In this document: positions 26,583-35,644 of the stretch, in pieces
Numbering within the stretch: position 1 is the stretch's first letter
Layout of the letters: each line of letters opens with the position of its first letter
Translations under genes and position numbers: made by a program
The notes under the pieces: model-generated
The model's database searches: none
Seen by the model: only the letters and a program-made list of their open reading frames with translations
What the model was told of the DNA's origin: nothing
Origin: Desulfomonilaceae bacterium
GTDB lineage: Bacteria; Desulfobacterota; Desulfomonilia; Desulfomonilales; Desulfomonilaceae
DNA: 64,000 bases
NCBI GenBank assembly: GCA_041662605.1
Contig: JBAZSD010000010.1
Span: forward strand, 1 to 64,000
Direction: 5' to 3'

Positions 26583-26610
26583 GCGTCGATCAAATCGACG
26601 CTCTTTTTTT
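26583..26610 (+). terminator. Intrinsic terminator or attenuator inside the sugar cluster
   Basis: GCGTCGAT (26583-26590) pairs with ATCGACGC (26594-26601) across a three-base loop, followed by TC and seven T. It ends two bases before the ribosome binding site of the glycosyltransferase, so it would act as a partial terminator or attenuator between the aminotransferase and the rest. Confidence 0.85.
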
Positions 26611-26621
26611 GGAGGTGAATA

Positions 26622-27335
26622 GTGGAAAGAGATCCTCGGGTCTCAATTGTCCTGGCGACGTACAACGAGAGAGAAAATATTCTCGACACGATATCCAGCA
26701 TTTTCGAACACGTTAAAGATTCGGTTGAAGTTATAGTGGTGGATGATGATTCCTCGGACATGACCTGGAAGCTCGTTGAGGAGCACAATGACCCCCGCGT
26801 GAAACTTATTCGTCGTGTGGAAACGCGTGGTCTGGCCTCCGCCTTTAACAGAGGCATAATAGAGTCAAGAGGAGAAATTGTCGGATGGATGGACGCCGAC
26901 ATGTGTATGCCCCCATCCCTTCTGCCTGAAATGATTAAGAAGCTTGATGAATATGACATAGTGGTTGGATCGAGGTACGCCCCCGGAGGCATTGACGACC
27001 GAGCGCTTCTGCGGGTGGCTTCAAGTAGGCTCATCAACGGCCTTGCAACAAAGGTGCTTGGATTTGGCATCAAGGATTATGACAGCGGATTCGTGGTTCT
27101 AAAAAGATCAGTATTTGACAAGGTCTCGATAATTCCTACAGGATATGGCGCTTACTTTATGGAGTTTATCTACACCTGCCGAAAAAAAGGACTTACGGTT
27201 TATGAACTTCCGTACGTGTTCCGCGACAGGGCCAAGGGTGTTTCCAAGTCAGCGCCGAGTATACTGAAGTTTTTCAGGACCGGAATGCAATATGTTTCCC
27301 GCATCTTTACCGCTAGATTGAGGAAGATTGACTGA
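26622..27335 (+). CDS. Family 2 glycosyltransferase, dolichyl/polyprenyl-phosphate mannosyltransferase-like
   Basis: A 237-residue GT-A enzyme. SIVLATYNERENI opens the nucleotide-sugar fold, VIVVDDDSSD is the first acidic motif, and DADMCMPP is the DxD-type metal motif. DYDSGFVVLKRSVF and YELPYVFRDRAKGVSKS are the DPM1-type signatures. It would move a sugar from a nucleotide donor to a polyprenyl phosphate carrier on the inner membrane. No membrane span is present. GGAGGTG precedes the GTG start. The stop overlaps the next ATG (TGATG), so translation is coupled to the cupin. Confidence 0.93.
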   Translation: MERDPRVSIVLATYNERENILDTISSIFEHVKDSVEVIVVDDDSSDMTWKLVEEHNDPRVKLIRRVETRGLASAFNRGIIESRGEIVGWMDADMCMPPSLLPEMIKKLDEYDIVVGSRYAPGGIDDRALLRVASSRLINGLATKVLGFGIKDYDSGFVVLKRSVFDKVSIIPTGYGAYFMEFIYTCRKKGLTVYELPYVFRDRAKGVSKSAPSILKFFRTGMQYVSRIFTARLRKID

Positions 27336-27703
27336 TGGCGAGCGAAATTATAGTACCCGGGTTTGAAAGAAACGATGAGAGAGGTCTGTTTAGGGAAATT
27401 CTCAATTCAGGAGATTGGCAAGCCATGAATTGGGCTAGAATGAAACCGGGCTCGACCCTTGGAGACCACTACCACAAAAAGACTACGCTTTTCCTGTACC
27501 TGGTCACCGGCTCAGCCGGTATAAAGACTGTTCACATTGTCAACGGACAAAGGGAAGAATTTGAACTCAAAGCCGGGCAGGGAGTGTTGTTCAAGCCATT
27601 GGAATCGCATGTGATCAGGTTCCTCGAGGAATCAGAGGTCATAATGCTGAAATCATTGAAATTCGATCCGGCTGATCCTGACATTTACCATCATCCGGTT
27701 TGA
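27335..27703 (+). CDS. Single-domain cupin, WxcM/FdtA-like
   Basis: A 122-residue cupin with the metal-binding motif DHYHKKTTLFLYLVTG and the second motif LKAGQGVLFKPLESHVIRF. It resembles sugar-nucleotide ketoisomerases (FdtA) and capsular polysaccharide epimerase-like cupins that act on keto sugars. It starts one base before the glycosyltransferase stop, so it works in the same pathway. Reaction and substrate are inferred only from that context. Confidence 0.75.
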   Translation: MASEIIVPGFERNDERGLFREILNSGDWQAMNWARMKPGSTLGDHYHKKTTLFLYLVTGSAGIKTVHIVNGQREEFELKAGQGVLFKPLESHVIRFLEESEVIMLKSLKFDPADPDIYHHPV

Positions 27704-27723
27704 TAGATTGAAGATTTTATCAA

Positions 27724-28476
27724 TTGGAACCTTACGAATATAAGACACTGTTTGATTTTGAGACATCTTACTGGTGGTTTAGGGGACTCCACGCAATCTT
27801 GCGAGAGATAATCCAAAACCTGGGGCTTCCGACTGACGCCGAGATTCTCGACGCGGGTTGCGGGACAGGTCAGAACCTTGTCAGTTTGAGCGAAACCGGC
27901 GCCTGTGAACCCTATGGGTTTGATATTTCCCTGCATGCGGCTTCTTTCTGGCCCAAACGGAACCTGCGTCGGACGTGCGTTTCCTCGATCAATCAAATTC
28001 CTTTCAAAGACAGCAGCTTCGACGCTGTCGTATCGGTTGATGTCCTGGAGTGCGAAGCTGTCGATGAACTTCAGGCTTACTCAGAGATGTGGCGAGTACT
28101 GAGACCTGGCGGCTTTCTCCTGCTGGTTGTGCCGGCTTATCAGTGGCTTTTTTCTGAGGAGCATCACAAGGCTGTGGGCGCCACACGAAGATATTCGAAG
28201 GAGCGAGTCAAGGAGTTGTTGCGTCAAAGGCCCGTAAAATTGATTCGCATGACTCATCTATTTGCTAGTGTTTTTCCTCTTGTGGCCGCATACCGTTTGT
28301 CTCAACCATTGCTGAAACAAGAGGTTTCCAAGGCGCCTAAGTCAGAGATCAAGCCTTTGCCAAAAATGCTTAACGAGGCTCTTTTTAATATGGTCAACGC
28401 TGAGCGTTTGTTGTTGAGGAAATTTGATCTGCCATTCGGGAGTTCAATTCTTGCTGTCGCTAGGAAGGCGGATTAA
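27724..28476 (+). CDS. Class I SAM-dependent methyltransferase
   Basis: A 250-residue methyltransferase. Motif I ILDAGCGTGQNL binds SAM, and a post-I acidic residue (GFDIS) and FDAVVSVDVLEC (motif II) follow. The second half has additional conserved residues of the surface-glycan methyltransferase type (GGFLLLVVPAYQWLFSEEHH). The start is TTG 27724; there is no strong ribosome binding site and no better start before motif I. The next methyltransferase begins two bases after the stop. It may O- or N-methylate a cluster sugar. Confidence 0.88.
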   Translation: MEPYEYKTLFDFETSYWWFRGLHAILREIIQNLGLPTDAEILDAGCGTGQNLVSLSETGACEPYGFDISLHAASFWPKRNLRRTCVSSINQIPFKDSSFDAVVSVDVLECEAVDELQAYSEMWRVLRPGGFLLLVVPAYQWLFSEEHHKAVGATRRYSKERVKELLRQRPVKLIRMTHLFASVFPLVAAYRLSQPLLKQEVSKAPKSEIKPLPKMLNEALFNMVNAERLLLRKFDLPFGSSILAVARKAD

Positions 28477-28478
28477 AA

Positions 28479-29132
28479 GTGGGATACAAGGCTTGGCAAT
28501 TGGGTGATCCTGGTACCGCTCTCTACGGTTTCTATGATTTTCTAAGGCGTGGGCTAAACCAGAAACTTGTGAACTATTTGCTTACTTCAGGCATACCGGC
28601 TGAACATTGCGTAGTATTGGAAGCCGGTTCCGGCCCAGCGTTCGCGACCTCTATTCTGTCCTGTGACGAACGCGTCGGATTGGCCGTAGCTGTAGATATT
28701 GATATCGAGGCATTGAAGCAGGCCAGACTTAGGGACGGTTGTCTGAATGTCGTTGTCGCTGATTTGCAAAACATGCCTTTCAAGGACGAGTGCATTGGAC
28801 TCGTATGGAACAGTAGCACTCTCGAGCACCTTCCGACTCAGGACAGGGCGATATTGGAGATGACAAGAGTTACAAGAGAGGGTGGAAACGTTTTCGTAGG
28901 TGTGCCCAATCTTTATGGACCTCTTGGTTTTCAGAGGCTGCTGTCTGATTCATCAATTGGAGTGTGGATAGGAAGAGTATTCCACAAGGTCGAATTGCAG
29001 GACCTATTAAGGAAATCTCGTCTCCAGCCCAGCGATTCCATATTTTATTTCTTCCGCTTTTTTGTGGGGGTGTTGGCTTGCAAGGTTTCCTGCGCCGGTA
29101 AGTCTTCAGATTGCGATTCAGAGAAATGCTGA
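28479..29132 (+). CDS. Class I SAM-dependent methyltransferase, second in tandem
   Basis: A 217-residue methyltransferase of different sequence from its upstream neighbour. VVLEAGSGPAFATS is motif I, VAVDIDIEAL the acidic loop, and IGLVWNSSTLEHLPTQDRAIL motif II. The C-terminus is Cys-rich and short (VSCAGKSSDCDSEKC). GTG start with AAGGCGG upstream, two bases after the previous stop; it overlaps the next gene by seven bases. It is part of the same translationally coupled run. Confidence 0.87.
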   Translation: MGYKAWQLGDPGTALYGFYDFLRRGLNQKLVNYLLTSGIPAEHCVVLEAGSGPAFATSILSCDERVGLAVAVDIDIEALKQARLRDGCLNVVVADLQNMPFKDECIGLVWNSSTLEHLPTQDRAILEMTRVTREGGNVFVGVPNLYGPLGFQRLLSDSSIGVWIGRVFHKVELQDLLRKSRLQPSDSIFYFFRFFVGVLACKVSCAGKSSDCDSEKC

Positions 29133-29962
29133 AGAACACTTTTTGTCACATCAACGGAATCGGAGAAAAAAGTGAAAGAAAACTTTGGGACCTTGGCATA
29201 TTGCGATGGGATGACGCTGCCAATGCTGTAGGGGATTACCCGTCAATCAAAAACTTCGAAATACTGAAGGCGGCTATTGAAGAATCGCGGTTTCAACTGG
29301 AACTAAGAAATCCAAAGTATTTTGCCGCGGGCCTTAGCGCAACTGAAATCTGGAGAATATTTTCAGAATTTCGTGATTCCGTGGCTTACATCGATATTGA
29401 AACCAATGGAGCAGCCGGGGCTAAGGAGTGTATAACCACCATATCTATGTTTGATGGACTCTCCACCAAGTATTACATTCGAAATCAAAACCTCGATGAT
29501 TTTAAACACGATGTGGAACACTATCGGTTGCTTGTTACATACAACGGGAAATGCTTTGATATACCGGTAATCCAGAAGCGCCTCGGCATCCGCCTGGATC
29601 AGGCCCACATCGATCTGAGATATGTGTTGAGCAGCCTTGGATACAAGGGGGGCCTAAAAGGATGTGAGAAAATGATGGGGCTGGACCGGGGAGGCCTTAC
29701 TGACGTAAACGGATACTTCGCTGTCCTTTTGTGGCGAGAATACAGGAAGTGTCACAATTTACGAGCATTGGAGACCTTACTGGCTTACAATATCCTAGAC
29801 GCCGCGAATCTTGAATATCTGATGGTAAGGGCTTTCAATGAAAAACTGGCGGGAACCCCTTTCTGCAACGAGCATCAATTGCCGCTTCCCAATCTAGCGC
29901 AAAACCCTTTTGAGCCTGATCTGGAAACACTTGACAGGCTCCGAAGAAAATACATCCACTGA
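29126..29962 (+). CDS. YprB-type ribonuclease H-like exonuclease domain protein
   Basis: A 278-residue protein. An N-terminal helix-hairpin-helix-like segment (CHINGIGEKSERKLWDLGI) is followed by a DEDD exonuclease fold: AYIDIETNG (Exo I), LLVTYNGKCFDIPVIQKRL (Exo II) and LAYNILDAANLEYL (Exo III). This is the RNase H-like YprB family, whose substrate is not well established. The start ATG 29126 overlaps the methyltransferase stop; an in-frame TTG at 29111 also exists. It is unlike a sugar gene and may only share the transcript. Confidence 0.8.
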   Translation: MLKNTFCHINGIGEKSERKLWDLGILRWDDAANAVGDYPSIKNFEILKAAIEESRFQLELRNPKYFAAGLSATEIWRIFSEFRDSVAYIDIETNGAAGAKECITTISMFDGLSTKYYIRNQNLDDFKHDVEHYRLLVTYNGKCFDIPVIQKRLGIRLDQAHIDLRYVLSSLGYKGGLKGCEKMMGLDRGGLTDVNGYFAVLLWREYRKCHNLRALETLLAYNILDAANLEYLMVRAFNEKLAGTPFCNEHQLPLPNLAQNPFEPDLETLDRLRRKYIH

Positions 29963-30033
29963 TTGGCAGCAAACGTTAACCTACAGCCGGAAAACTTCCA
30001 TCGCCAAGCTATTGATGAAAAAGAGGCCGGATA

Positions 30034-31572
30034 TTAATTCGACGGTTTCACTTTTAGGGAATCAAGTCTCGCGGCCGCTAGATAACCAGACTCGGCCGAA
30101 GCCTCAAGCGTTGGATATATCATGTAATCGCCGGCCAAAAGAAATTTGCCCTGATTTATATCGTTGAGTCTTGCCAAACGTTCATACCCGCCAGGAGGCA
30201 TGATTGGATATGCTAACCTGACTCGTTTCACGTCATGTCCCTTTATCCTGGATCGACTGCCGGGAAATATTTTTTCAATCCCTTCAATTACCTTATCTAT
30301 TAGCTGCTGGTCGTTAAGTTGATCAGCGCCATCGTGGTTTGCGCTATCGGGAACGTATGCGCAAAGAGCCCTTTCCTGATTTTTATTGCGCTCGGGGTCG
30401 TAGGCTCGTGGAACCCAGGAACTGTCATAGAGATCCGTAAATATGAACCCGTTTCCCACTCCGAGATTAAAAGATCGGTCAAATATGGGGCTGTCGGAAA
30501 AGAGGGTTACTGTGGTAAGCCCCGCATACTGAATGCTTCCGAGTATTTTCCTTTGTTCTTTTGTAAGGACGGGCGCCGCTATTTCCAGGGCCACAGGAGC
30601 CGGGACGGCCACGATGACGGCGTTGGCTTGCATTGTTCCCTCCCGGCCCGATTTGTCAACATATTGAATCTCATAAACCTTGTCTTTCTCTTTGATGCTG
30701 GTAACGGCGCAATCAAGCCTGGCCTTGTCTCCCAGTTTTTTGGCTATAGCTTCAGGCAACTCAGTCAAACCACTCTCGAATGTAAAGGCTCCGGATTCTT
30801 TTTCTACATCGGGAGTTTCTTCGTCATGTTCCGAGTCCTTTTCGTGGTTTTCCAAATCAGGGGATTCGAATTGAAAACCAATTTCCGGGATAAAACTCAG
30901 GGCCGAAACTCGGGCCAGGCCGGAGCCGAAAAGTCCTAGCGCCTGAGATTCATAAATTTCCATGAATATGGGAGGGAATTTCTCTTTTTCGAACCATTCT
31001 TTGGCTGAGATCCTGTCCAATTCAGCCAATTCCTCAGGTAACGCCGAATAATCGGAATCCTCATACATCTTGGAAAGCTTCCTGACAGTGGAAACAAATC
31101 GATGGTATTCTTCAGCGCTACTCCGTTGAGCGAAGAGTCCAGCCATTTCTTTCGCGCCAAAATAAACTTTCCCATCATAGTAAAATCCCTCGGAAGGCTC
31201 AGGGATTTCGAGCGGCTCAAGAGCTAACTCGTTGATCATGGTTTCGATAGGCCCCTGAGGTATGCCGATGTAAGCAGGACCTTGAGGATAGCTGAATCCT
31301 CCGAAGCTCCCTGAACTGATTCGTCCACCGAAATGGTCGCTCTTTTCAAGCAGAACAACGTCCCGATCCTTCAGGAAATAAGCTGCAGTGAGTCCCGCCA
31401 TCCCGCCACCTAGAACTACAATTTCATGATGCTCCGATGCGATGGTTGCCTTTTCTGTTTCATTCGTGTTTCCTGTCAGATTTTGCCCGGCCGCTGCTGA
31501 ACCTAAAAGGAAGATCATAATAACAAGGGCCAGTAACCCTTTTCGACTTATGCAAGACCGAATAATTGACAT
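30034..31572 (-). CDS. Exported FAD-dependent amine oxidase/protoporphyrinogen oxidase-like protein
   Basis: A 512-residue flavoprotein. A signal peptide (LLALVIMIFLLGSAAA) precedes a linker. The FAD Rossmann motif is IVVLGGGMAGLTAAYFLKDRDVVLLEKS (from about residue 55) and the family GG-doublet region is HFGGRIS. The C-terminal FAD motif is LLAGDYMIYPTLEASAESGYLAA. The fold is that of flavin amine oxidases/phytoene desaturase-like oxidoreductases, here secreted. Substrate unknown. An acidic loop (ESPDLENHEKDSEHDEE) is inserted in the middle. The start at 31572 (AGGGG upstream) is preferred over a further 16 in-frame codons. copA lies 58 bases upstream on the same strand. Confidence 0.87.
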   Translation of the reverse strand: MSIIRSCISRKGLLALVIMIFLLGSAAAGQNLTGNTNETEKATIASEHHEIVVLGGGMAGLTAAYFLKDRDVVLLEKSDHFGGRISSGSFGGFSYPQGPAYIGIPQGPIETMINELALEPLEIPEPSEGFYYDGKVYFGAKEMAGLFAQRSSAEEYHRFVSTVRKLSKMYEDSDYSALPEELAELDRISAKEWFEKEKFPPIFMEIYESQALGLFGSGLARVSALSFIPEIGFQFESPDLENHEKDSEHDEETPDVEKESGAFTFESGLTELPEAIAKKLGDKARLDCAVTSIKEKDKVYEIQYVDKSGREGTMQANAVIVAVPAPVALEIAAPVLTKEQRKILGSIQYAGLTTVTLFSDSPIFDRSFNLGVGNGFIFTDLYDSSWVPRAYDPERNKNQERALCAYVPDSANHDGADQLNDQQLIDKVIEGIEKIFPGSRSRIKGHDVKRVRLAYPIMPPGGYERLARLNDINQGKFLLAGDYMIYPTLEASAESGYLAAARLDSLKVKPSN

Positions 31573-31630
31573 TTTTGACCCCTGACGGACAACCCTCGAA
31601 TTATAATTCACGCCAAACAATTGAAGAGAC

Positions 31631-34093
31631 TCATTGTTGGACTCTGGAAAGAGCGTTTCGCAATCGCAATGAATTGGAAACCACGGAAACAGAACTCAAC
31701 GCCATAGCGGCAGCCGCCATAACCGGCGTGAGAAGAATGCCAAAAAATGGGTAAAGAACTCCCGCAGCCACCGGTATTCCCAGGCTGTTATAGAAAAAAG
31801 CCCAGAACAGGTTTTGTTTGATAATCCTCATTGTTTGCGCCGATACGGATATCGCAGCCGGAACCAGGAGCAAATCACTTGTCATAAGCGTTATGGATCC
31901 AGCTTCAACAGCGACATCAGAACCAGCTCCGACAGCTATCCCGATGTCGGCGGCGCTTAAGGCAGGGGCGTCATTGATCCCATCTCCCACCATTGCTACC
32001 ACCCGTCCTTCTTGTTGCAATCGCCTGATTTCTCCAGCCTTGTCTGCTGGGAGCACCTCTGCCATCACATCATCAATATTCAGCGCTTCTCCGGTTGCTC
32101 TAGCGACAATCCGGTTGTCCCCGGTTATCATTGCGACTCTGATGTGGTTTTGTCTGAGTTTTGAAATCGCGGGAGCGGCAGAAGGTCTCAAAGTGTCCGA
32201 TATCCCGAGCAGCCCTAGGGCCTTTCCATTCAGGACGACTATGACGACTGTTCTACCACGGTTCTCCTGGTCCCTCAAATGTTCAGTAATTTCAGACATA
32301 TCAAACCCTTGAGATTTGAATAGCCTTGGACTACCAACAAGAGCTTGGTGGCCTTGAACTTCGCCGCTCACTCCTTGTCCAGAAAAAGAATTGAACCTTT
32401 CAACCTGGGAGGTCTTTATTCCCAGTTCCGAGGCCTTAGCGCAAATTGATTTTCCAAGCGGATGTTCCGAGAGGGATTCAAGTGACGCGGCTACCGAGAG
32501 GAGTTCATCAATTGTGGTTGAATTGAGGGGAACTATATCGACAACTTCGGGTTTTCCCGCAGTCAGTGTTCCGGTCTTGTCAAACACAACGGTGTCGACC
32601 TTGCAGACTTTCTCAAGAATCTCGCCACCCTTGATCAATATCCCTTTTTCGGCCGCGGCTCCGGTACCGACCATTACGGCTGTAGGCGTGGCCAGTCCCA
32701 TTGCGCACGGGCAGGCTATGATCAGCACAGACACAAAATTGAGCATCGCTCGCGAAAAAGAGGGATCAGCCGGCAAAAAAGCCCACACCAAAAAAGTCAA
32801 CACCGCTATTCCAAGAACCACAGGTGTAAAAACCGCCGCTACTCTATCAGCGATTCTCTGGATCGGAGCTTTAGATCCCTGCGCTTCTTCCACCAACCGT
32901 ATAATCTGCGCGAGGGCCGTTTCAGCTCCAACTCTGGTTGCCTTAACAATCAAAGCGCCGGTTTGATTGATGGTGGCGCCGTAAACCAGAGCCCCCTCAG
33001 ACTTTTCAACCGGCATGCTTTCCCCTGTGAGCATTGCTTCGTTCACGGAAGAAAAGCCAGACATAACCGAACCGTCAGTCGGGATTCGTTCCCCTGGACG
33101 CACCTGGAAAATATCATCTACACGTAACAGCTCGACCGGAATCTCAATTATTTCGTCTCCTCTAATCACGCTCGCGACGCTGGGTTTCAACTCTATGAGT
33201 TTTTTGATAGCTGAGGATGTCTTGCTTTTGGCTCTGGCTTCAAGAAATCTTCCGACTAAAATCAAAGTCACTATCATGGCTGCGCCGTCAAAGTAGACGT
33301 ACGCTTCGTGGCCGCTCTGCGAAAAAAAACCGGGAAACAGGGTGACCGCAAAGGAATACAGGTAGGCTGACAAGGCCCCTAAAGCCACAAGAGTGTTCAT
33401 GTCGGACGTCTTTTGTTTTGTCGCCTTCCAGGCCCCGATCAGAAAGCGGTTACCCACCCAAAAAATTACAGGCGTGGTTAAGACGAGTTGCGTGAAGTCA
33501 AGGGCTCTGGGGTCTATATGACGCAAAAACGGGAAGAGGTGGCCCATAGCGAGTACATGAACAAGAACGGAGAGTGTGGCGCCAACAACGAGCTTAATCT
33601 TGAGATCCCGCAACTCTTCAATGCGGGCCTGTTCCGCAGGGTCAACCGTGTCTTCATTTATGGCGCCCAGGAGCTTATAACCAGCGTCCTCAAGAGCCTC
33701 TCCTATGGCTCTAAGATCCAAATCAGGCGATGAATGGGACAACAGCGCTCTTGATGTGGCAAGATTCACTGCCGCCTGTTCTACGCCGGGCTGGGATTCA
33801 AGTGTTTTCTCAACTCTGCGAACACAGGCCGCGCATGTCATGCCGCCAACGGATATAATCGTTTTGCGCATACCGCCCGTGGCTTTTTCGAGCGGTTGAT
33901 AGCCAAGATCAGCAATCTTCGCGGTCAATTTGGAATAATCAGTTACTGAAGGGTCAAACTGCACAGTAACTTTTTCCGTGGCAAAGTTGACTGCAGCCTC
34001 TTCAACCCCGTCCACAGAGCGCAGGCCATTTTCTACGCGTCGAACGCAGGCGGCGCAGGTCATTCCCCTTACGCCGATGGTAACTTTATCCAA
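31631..34093 (-). CDS. copA: Copper-translocating P1B-type ATPase
   Basis: An 820-residue Cu(I) exporter. Two N-terminal heavy-metal domains carry GMTCAAC (first at residues 10-16, second near 90). The ion-binding motif CPC is at 461-463, the phosphorylated aspartate is D505 in DKTGTLT, and the HP motif is SEHPLGKS. It pumps cytoplasmic copper out across the inner membrane at the cost of ATP. Its start overlaps the copZ stop by eight bases, so the two are translationally coupled. A palindrome upstream of copZ may be the copper-sensor operator. Confidence 0.95.
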   Translation of the reverse strand: MDKVTIGVRGMTCAACVRRVENGLRSVDGVEEAAVNFATEKVTVQFDPSVTDYSKLTAKIADLGYQPLEKATGGMRKTIISVGGMTCAACVRRVEKTLESQPGVEQAAVNLATSRALLSHSSPDLDLRAIGEALEDAGYKLLGAINEDTVDPAEQARIEELRDLKIKLVVGATLSVLVHVLAMGHLFPFLRHIDPRALDFTQLVLTTPVIFWVGNRFLIGAWKATKQKTSDMNTLVALGALSAYLYSFAVTLFPGFFSQSGHEAYVYFDGAAMIVTLILVGRFLEARAKSKTSSAIKKLIELKPSVASVIRGDEIIEIPVELLRVDDIFQVRPGERIPTDGSVMSGFSSVNEAMLTGESMPVEKSEGALVYGATINQTGALIVKATRVGAETALAQIIRLVEEAQGSKAPIQRIADRVAAVFTPVVLGIAVLTFLVWAFLPADPSFSRAMLNFVSVLIIACPCAMGLATPTAVMVGTGAAAEKGILIKGGEILEKVCKVDTVVFDKTGTLTAGKPEVVDIVPLNSTTIDELLSVAASLESLSEHPLGKSICAKASELGIKTSQVERFNSFSGQGVSGEVQGHQALVGSPRLFKSQGFDMSEITEHLRDQENRGRTVVIVVLNGKALGLLGISDTLRPSAAPAISKLRQNHIRVAMITGDNRIVARATGEALNIDDVMAEVLPADKAGEIRRLQQEGRVVAMVGDGINDAPALSAADIGIAVGAGSDVAVEAGSITLMTSDLLLVPAAISVSAQTMRIIKQNLFWAFFYNSLGIPVAAGVLYPFFGILLTPVMAAAAMALSSVSVVSNSLRLRNALSRVQQ

Positions 34094-34286
34094 CTTCGTA
34101 TCCGGCTTTCTGGATTTGAGTGTTTGCCTCTTTCACATCAATAGGCCCATCGTGAGTTAGAGTGACTTCCGCATTCTCGAGACTTACATTCACGTCCTTT
34201 ACTCCGTCGACAGAAGCCAAAGCTTTTTTGACGGCCATCACGCAATGCTGACAGGACATTCCTTTAACTTTTAGTATAGTGTTCAT
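34086..34286 (-). CDS. copZ: CopZ-like copper chaperone
   Basis: A 66-residue single heavy-metal-associated domain with GMSCQHC (Cys residues about 11 and 14), the usual betaalphabetabetaalphabeta length. It would hand Cu(I) to CopA, encoded immediately downstream with an 8-base overlap. AAAGGAG precedes the ATG. Confidence 0.93.
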   Translation of the reverse strand: MNTILKVKGMSCQHCVMAVKKALASVDGVKDVNVSLENAEVTLTHDGPIDVKEANTQIQKAGYEVG

Positions 34287-34342
34287 CTTGTGATCTCCTT
34301 TAACGATGTGACGAAGAAAAAATATAAGTTCTGGTTATTCCT

Positions 34343-34359
34343 AATCAGATTCTCTGATT
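34343..34359 (-). promoter_or_regulatory. Candidate operator of the copZ-copA unit
   Basis: AATCAGA-TTC-TCTGATT is a perfect 7-3-7 inverted repeat 57 bases upstream of copZ. Position and symmetry suit a repressor or MerR-type site. The regulator gene is not in the window. Confidence 0.4.
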
Positions 34360-34379
34360 CCATGAGACATTAAATTGTA

Positions 34380-34622
34380 TCAGACCTCTGTAACATCTTG
34401 TATCTTGCGTTTCCAGCACGCCATTACTCCTCCGTCGCCAAACAGCAACTGTACCAGTTCCCAGCCTAGGACGCCTCTCTCATTGAGAATTTCCACCAGA
34501 GCTAAAGGTTCCTCGACAGGTATTTCCTTTATGGCGCAATCTGCCTTATCTGTGCAAAAATAGACGATGCGGCTGAAAGTCTCAGCGGGATGTCGTGTAA
34601 TTTCATATTCAAAAGTGTCCAT
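34380..34622 (-). CDS. Small DUF4177-like protein
   Basis: An 80-residue cytoplasmic protein. MDTFEYEITRHPAETF, then LVEILNERGVLGWELVQLLFGDG and a final CWKRK strand resemble the DUF4177 layout (EYK...LN..G..GWEL...F.). Function unknown. The frame is open nine codons further up (ATC-type leader); start 34622 is chosen because it matches the family N-terminus. It lies 94 bases upstream of copZ on the same strand, and copper relation is not implied. Confidence 0.6.
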   Translation of the reverse strand: MDTFEYEITRHPAETFSRIVYFCTDKADCAIKEIPVEEPLALVEILNERGVLGWELVQLLFGDGGVMACWKRKIQDVTEV

Positions 34623-34859
34623 TTGTCTCACCCTCGCAAAAAAAATCACTACACTCGCGGATAATTCGCGGCCAATACAAATATAATCCTTCTTTAATGT
34701 CGGGTAAACTGTTTGAGCCTGGATTAAATTTACTCTTTGAGAATGAATCTATCTTGCGGAATAGGTGTCAAGCCACTAATAGAGTAAAGAAGCAGTGTGT
34801 TATAAACGCTAGTGTCAAACCAAGAAGTTACCAAATAAAAGAGTCTTAAGGAGAAAAAA

Positions 34860-35627
34860 ATGGCCATCAGTATCCCTCGATCAGGCAACCCGGCGCTTTC
34901 GGAAGGCAGGTTCGCCCAGTACGGCGGCGCCGGTGTCTCCGGCGACGTCATGACCATGCAGGGGGCTGTTAACAAAACTGGAATCTTGTTGTTGATTGCC
35001 ATGTTAACCGCTGGATATGTGTGGAAAACCTTTTTTGCAGCTCCGGAACAGAATGTAAGCGCCGTATCGGGTCTGATGACAGTCGGAGCGATAGCCGGAT
35101 TCATCGTTGCGATGGTGACGGTATTCAAGAATTCGTGGGCCCCTGTGACGGCCCCACTTTACGCCGCGCTCGAGGGGCTGTTCCTCGGTGGTATATCTTC
35201 AATTGCTGAGTCCCAATATCCAGGGATAGGAATTCAAGCGGTTGGTTTAACATTCGGCGTATTCGTTGTAATGCTTGCGGCTTACTCATCCGGGGTCATA
35301 AAAGTAACCGACAAATTCAGATTGGGAGTAGTCGCCGCAACCGGCGGAATCGCTCTCTTCTACCTGATATCAATAATTCTTGGCTTCTTTGGAATACAGA
35401 TGCCTCTTATAAACGACAACTCCTGGGCCGGTATTGGGTTCAGCGTTGTAGTCGTGGGGATCGCCGCCCTTAATCTCGTTCTCGATTTTGACGTTATTCA
35501 GAGCCTGTCACGAAGCGGCGCTCCGAAGTATATGGAGTGGTATGGCGCATTTGCGTTGATGGTCACTCTCGTATGGCTATACATTGAGATCTTGCGTCTG
35601 CTCATGAAGCTCAAAAGCGAGCGCTAA
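34860..35627 (+). CDS. Bax inhibitor-1/YccA family membrane protein
   Basis: A 255-residue protein with seven hydrophobic spans after a 40-residue polar N-terminus. Family residues are visible: LYAALEGLFLGGISS, ALNLVLDFDVIQ and the final LYIEILRLL. Bacterial members are calcium-leak channel-like or act with membrane proteases; the exact role here is unknown. TAAGGAG precedes the ATG. It is a single gene, with its own unlocated promoter in the 210-base gap upstream. Confidence 0.92.
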   Translation: MAISIPRSGNPALSEGRFAQYGGAGVSGDVMTMQGAVNKTGILLLIAMLTAGYVWKTFFAAPEQNVSAVSGLMTVGAIAGFIVAMVTVFKNSWAPVTAPLYAALEGLFLGGISSIAESQYPGIGIQAVGLTFGVFVVMLAAYSSGVIKVTDKFRLGVVAATGGIALFYLISIILGFFGIQMPLINDNSWAGIGFSVVVVGIAALNLVLDFDVIQSLSRSGAPKYMEWYGAFALMVTLVWLYIEILRLLMKLKSER

Positions 35628-35644
35628 CTACTGGTGACTCAGGA

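Noticed and set aside
30319..30939. A 206-codon plus-strand frame
   Set aside because: It is antisense to the amine oxidase gene; no motif or start signal supports it.
31818..32966. Two long plus-strand frames (164 and 191 codons)
   Set aside because: Both are antisense to copA and are shadows of its codon bias.
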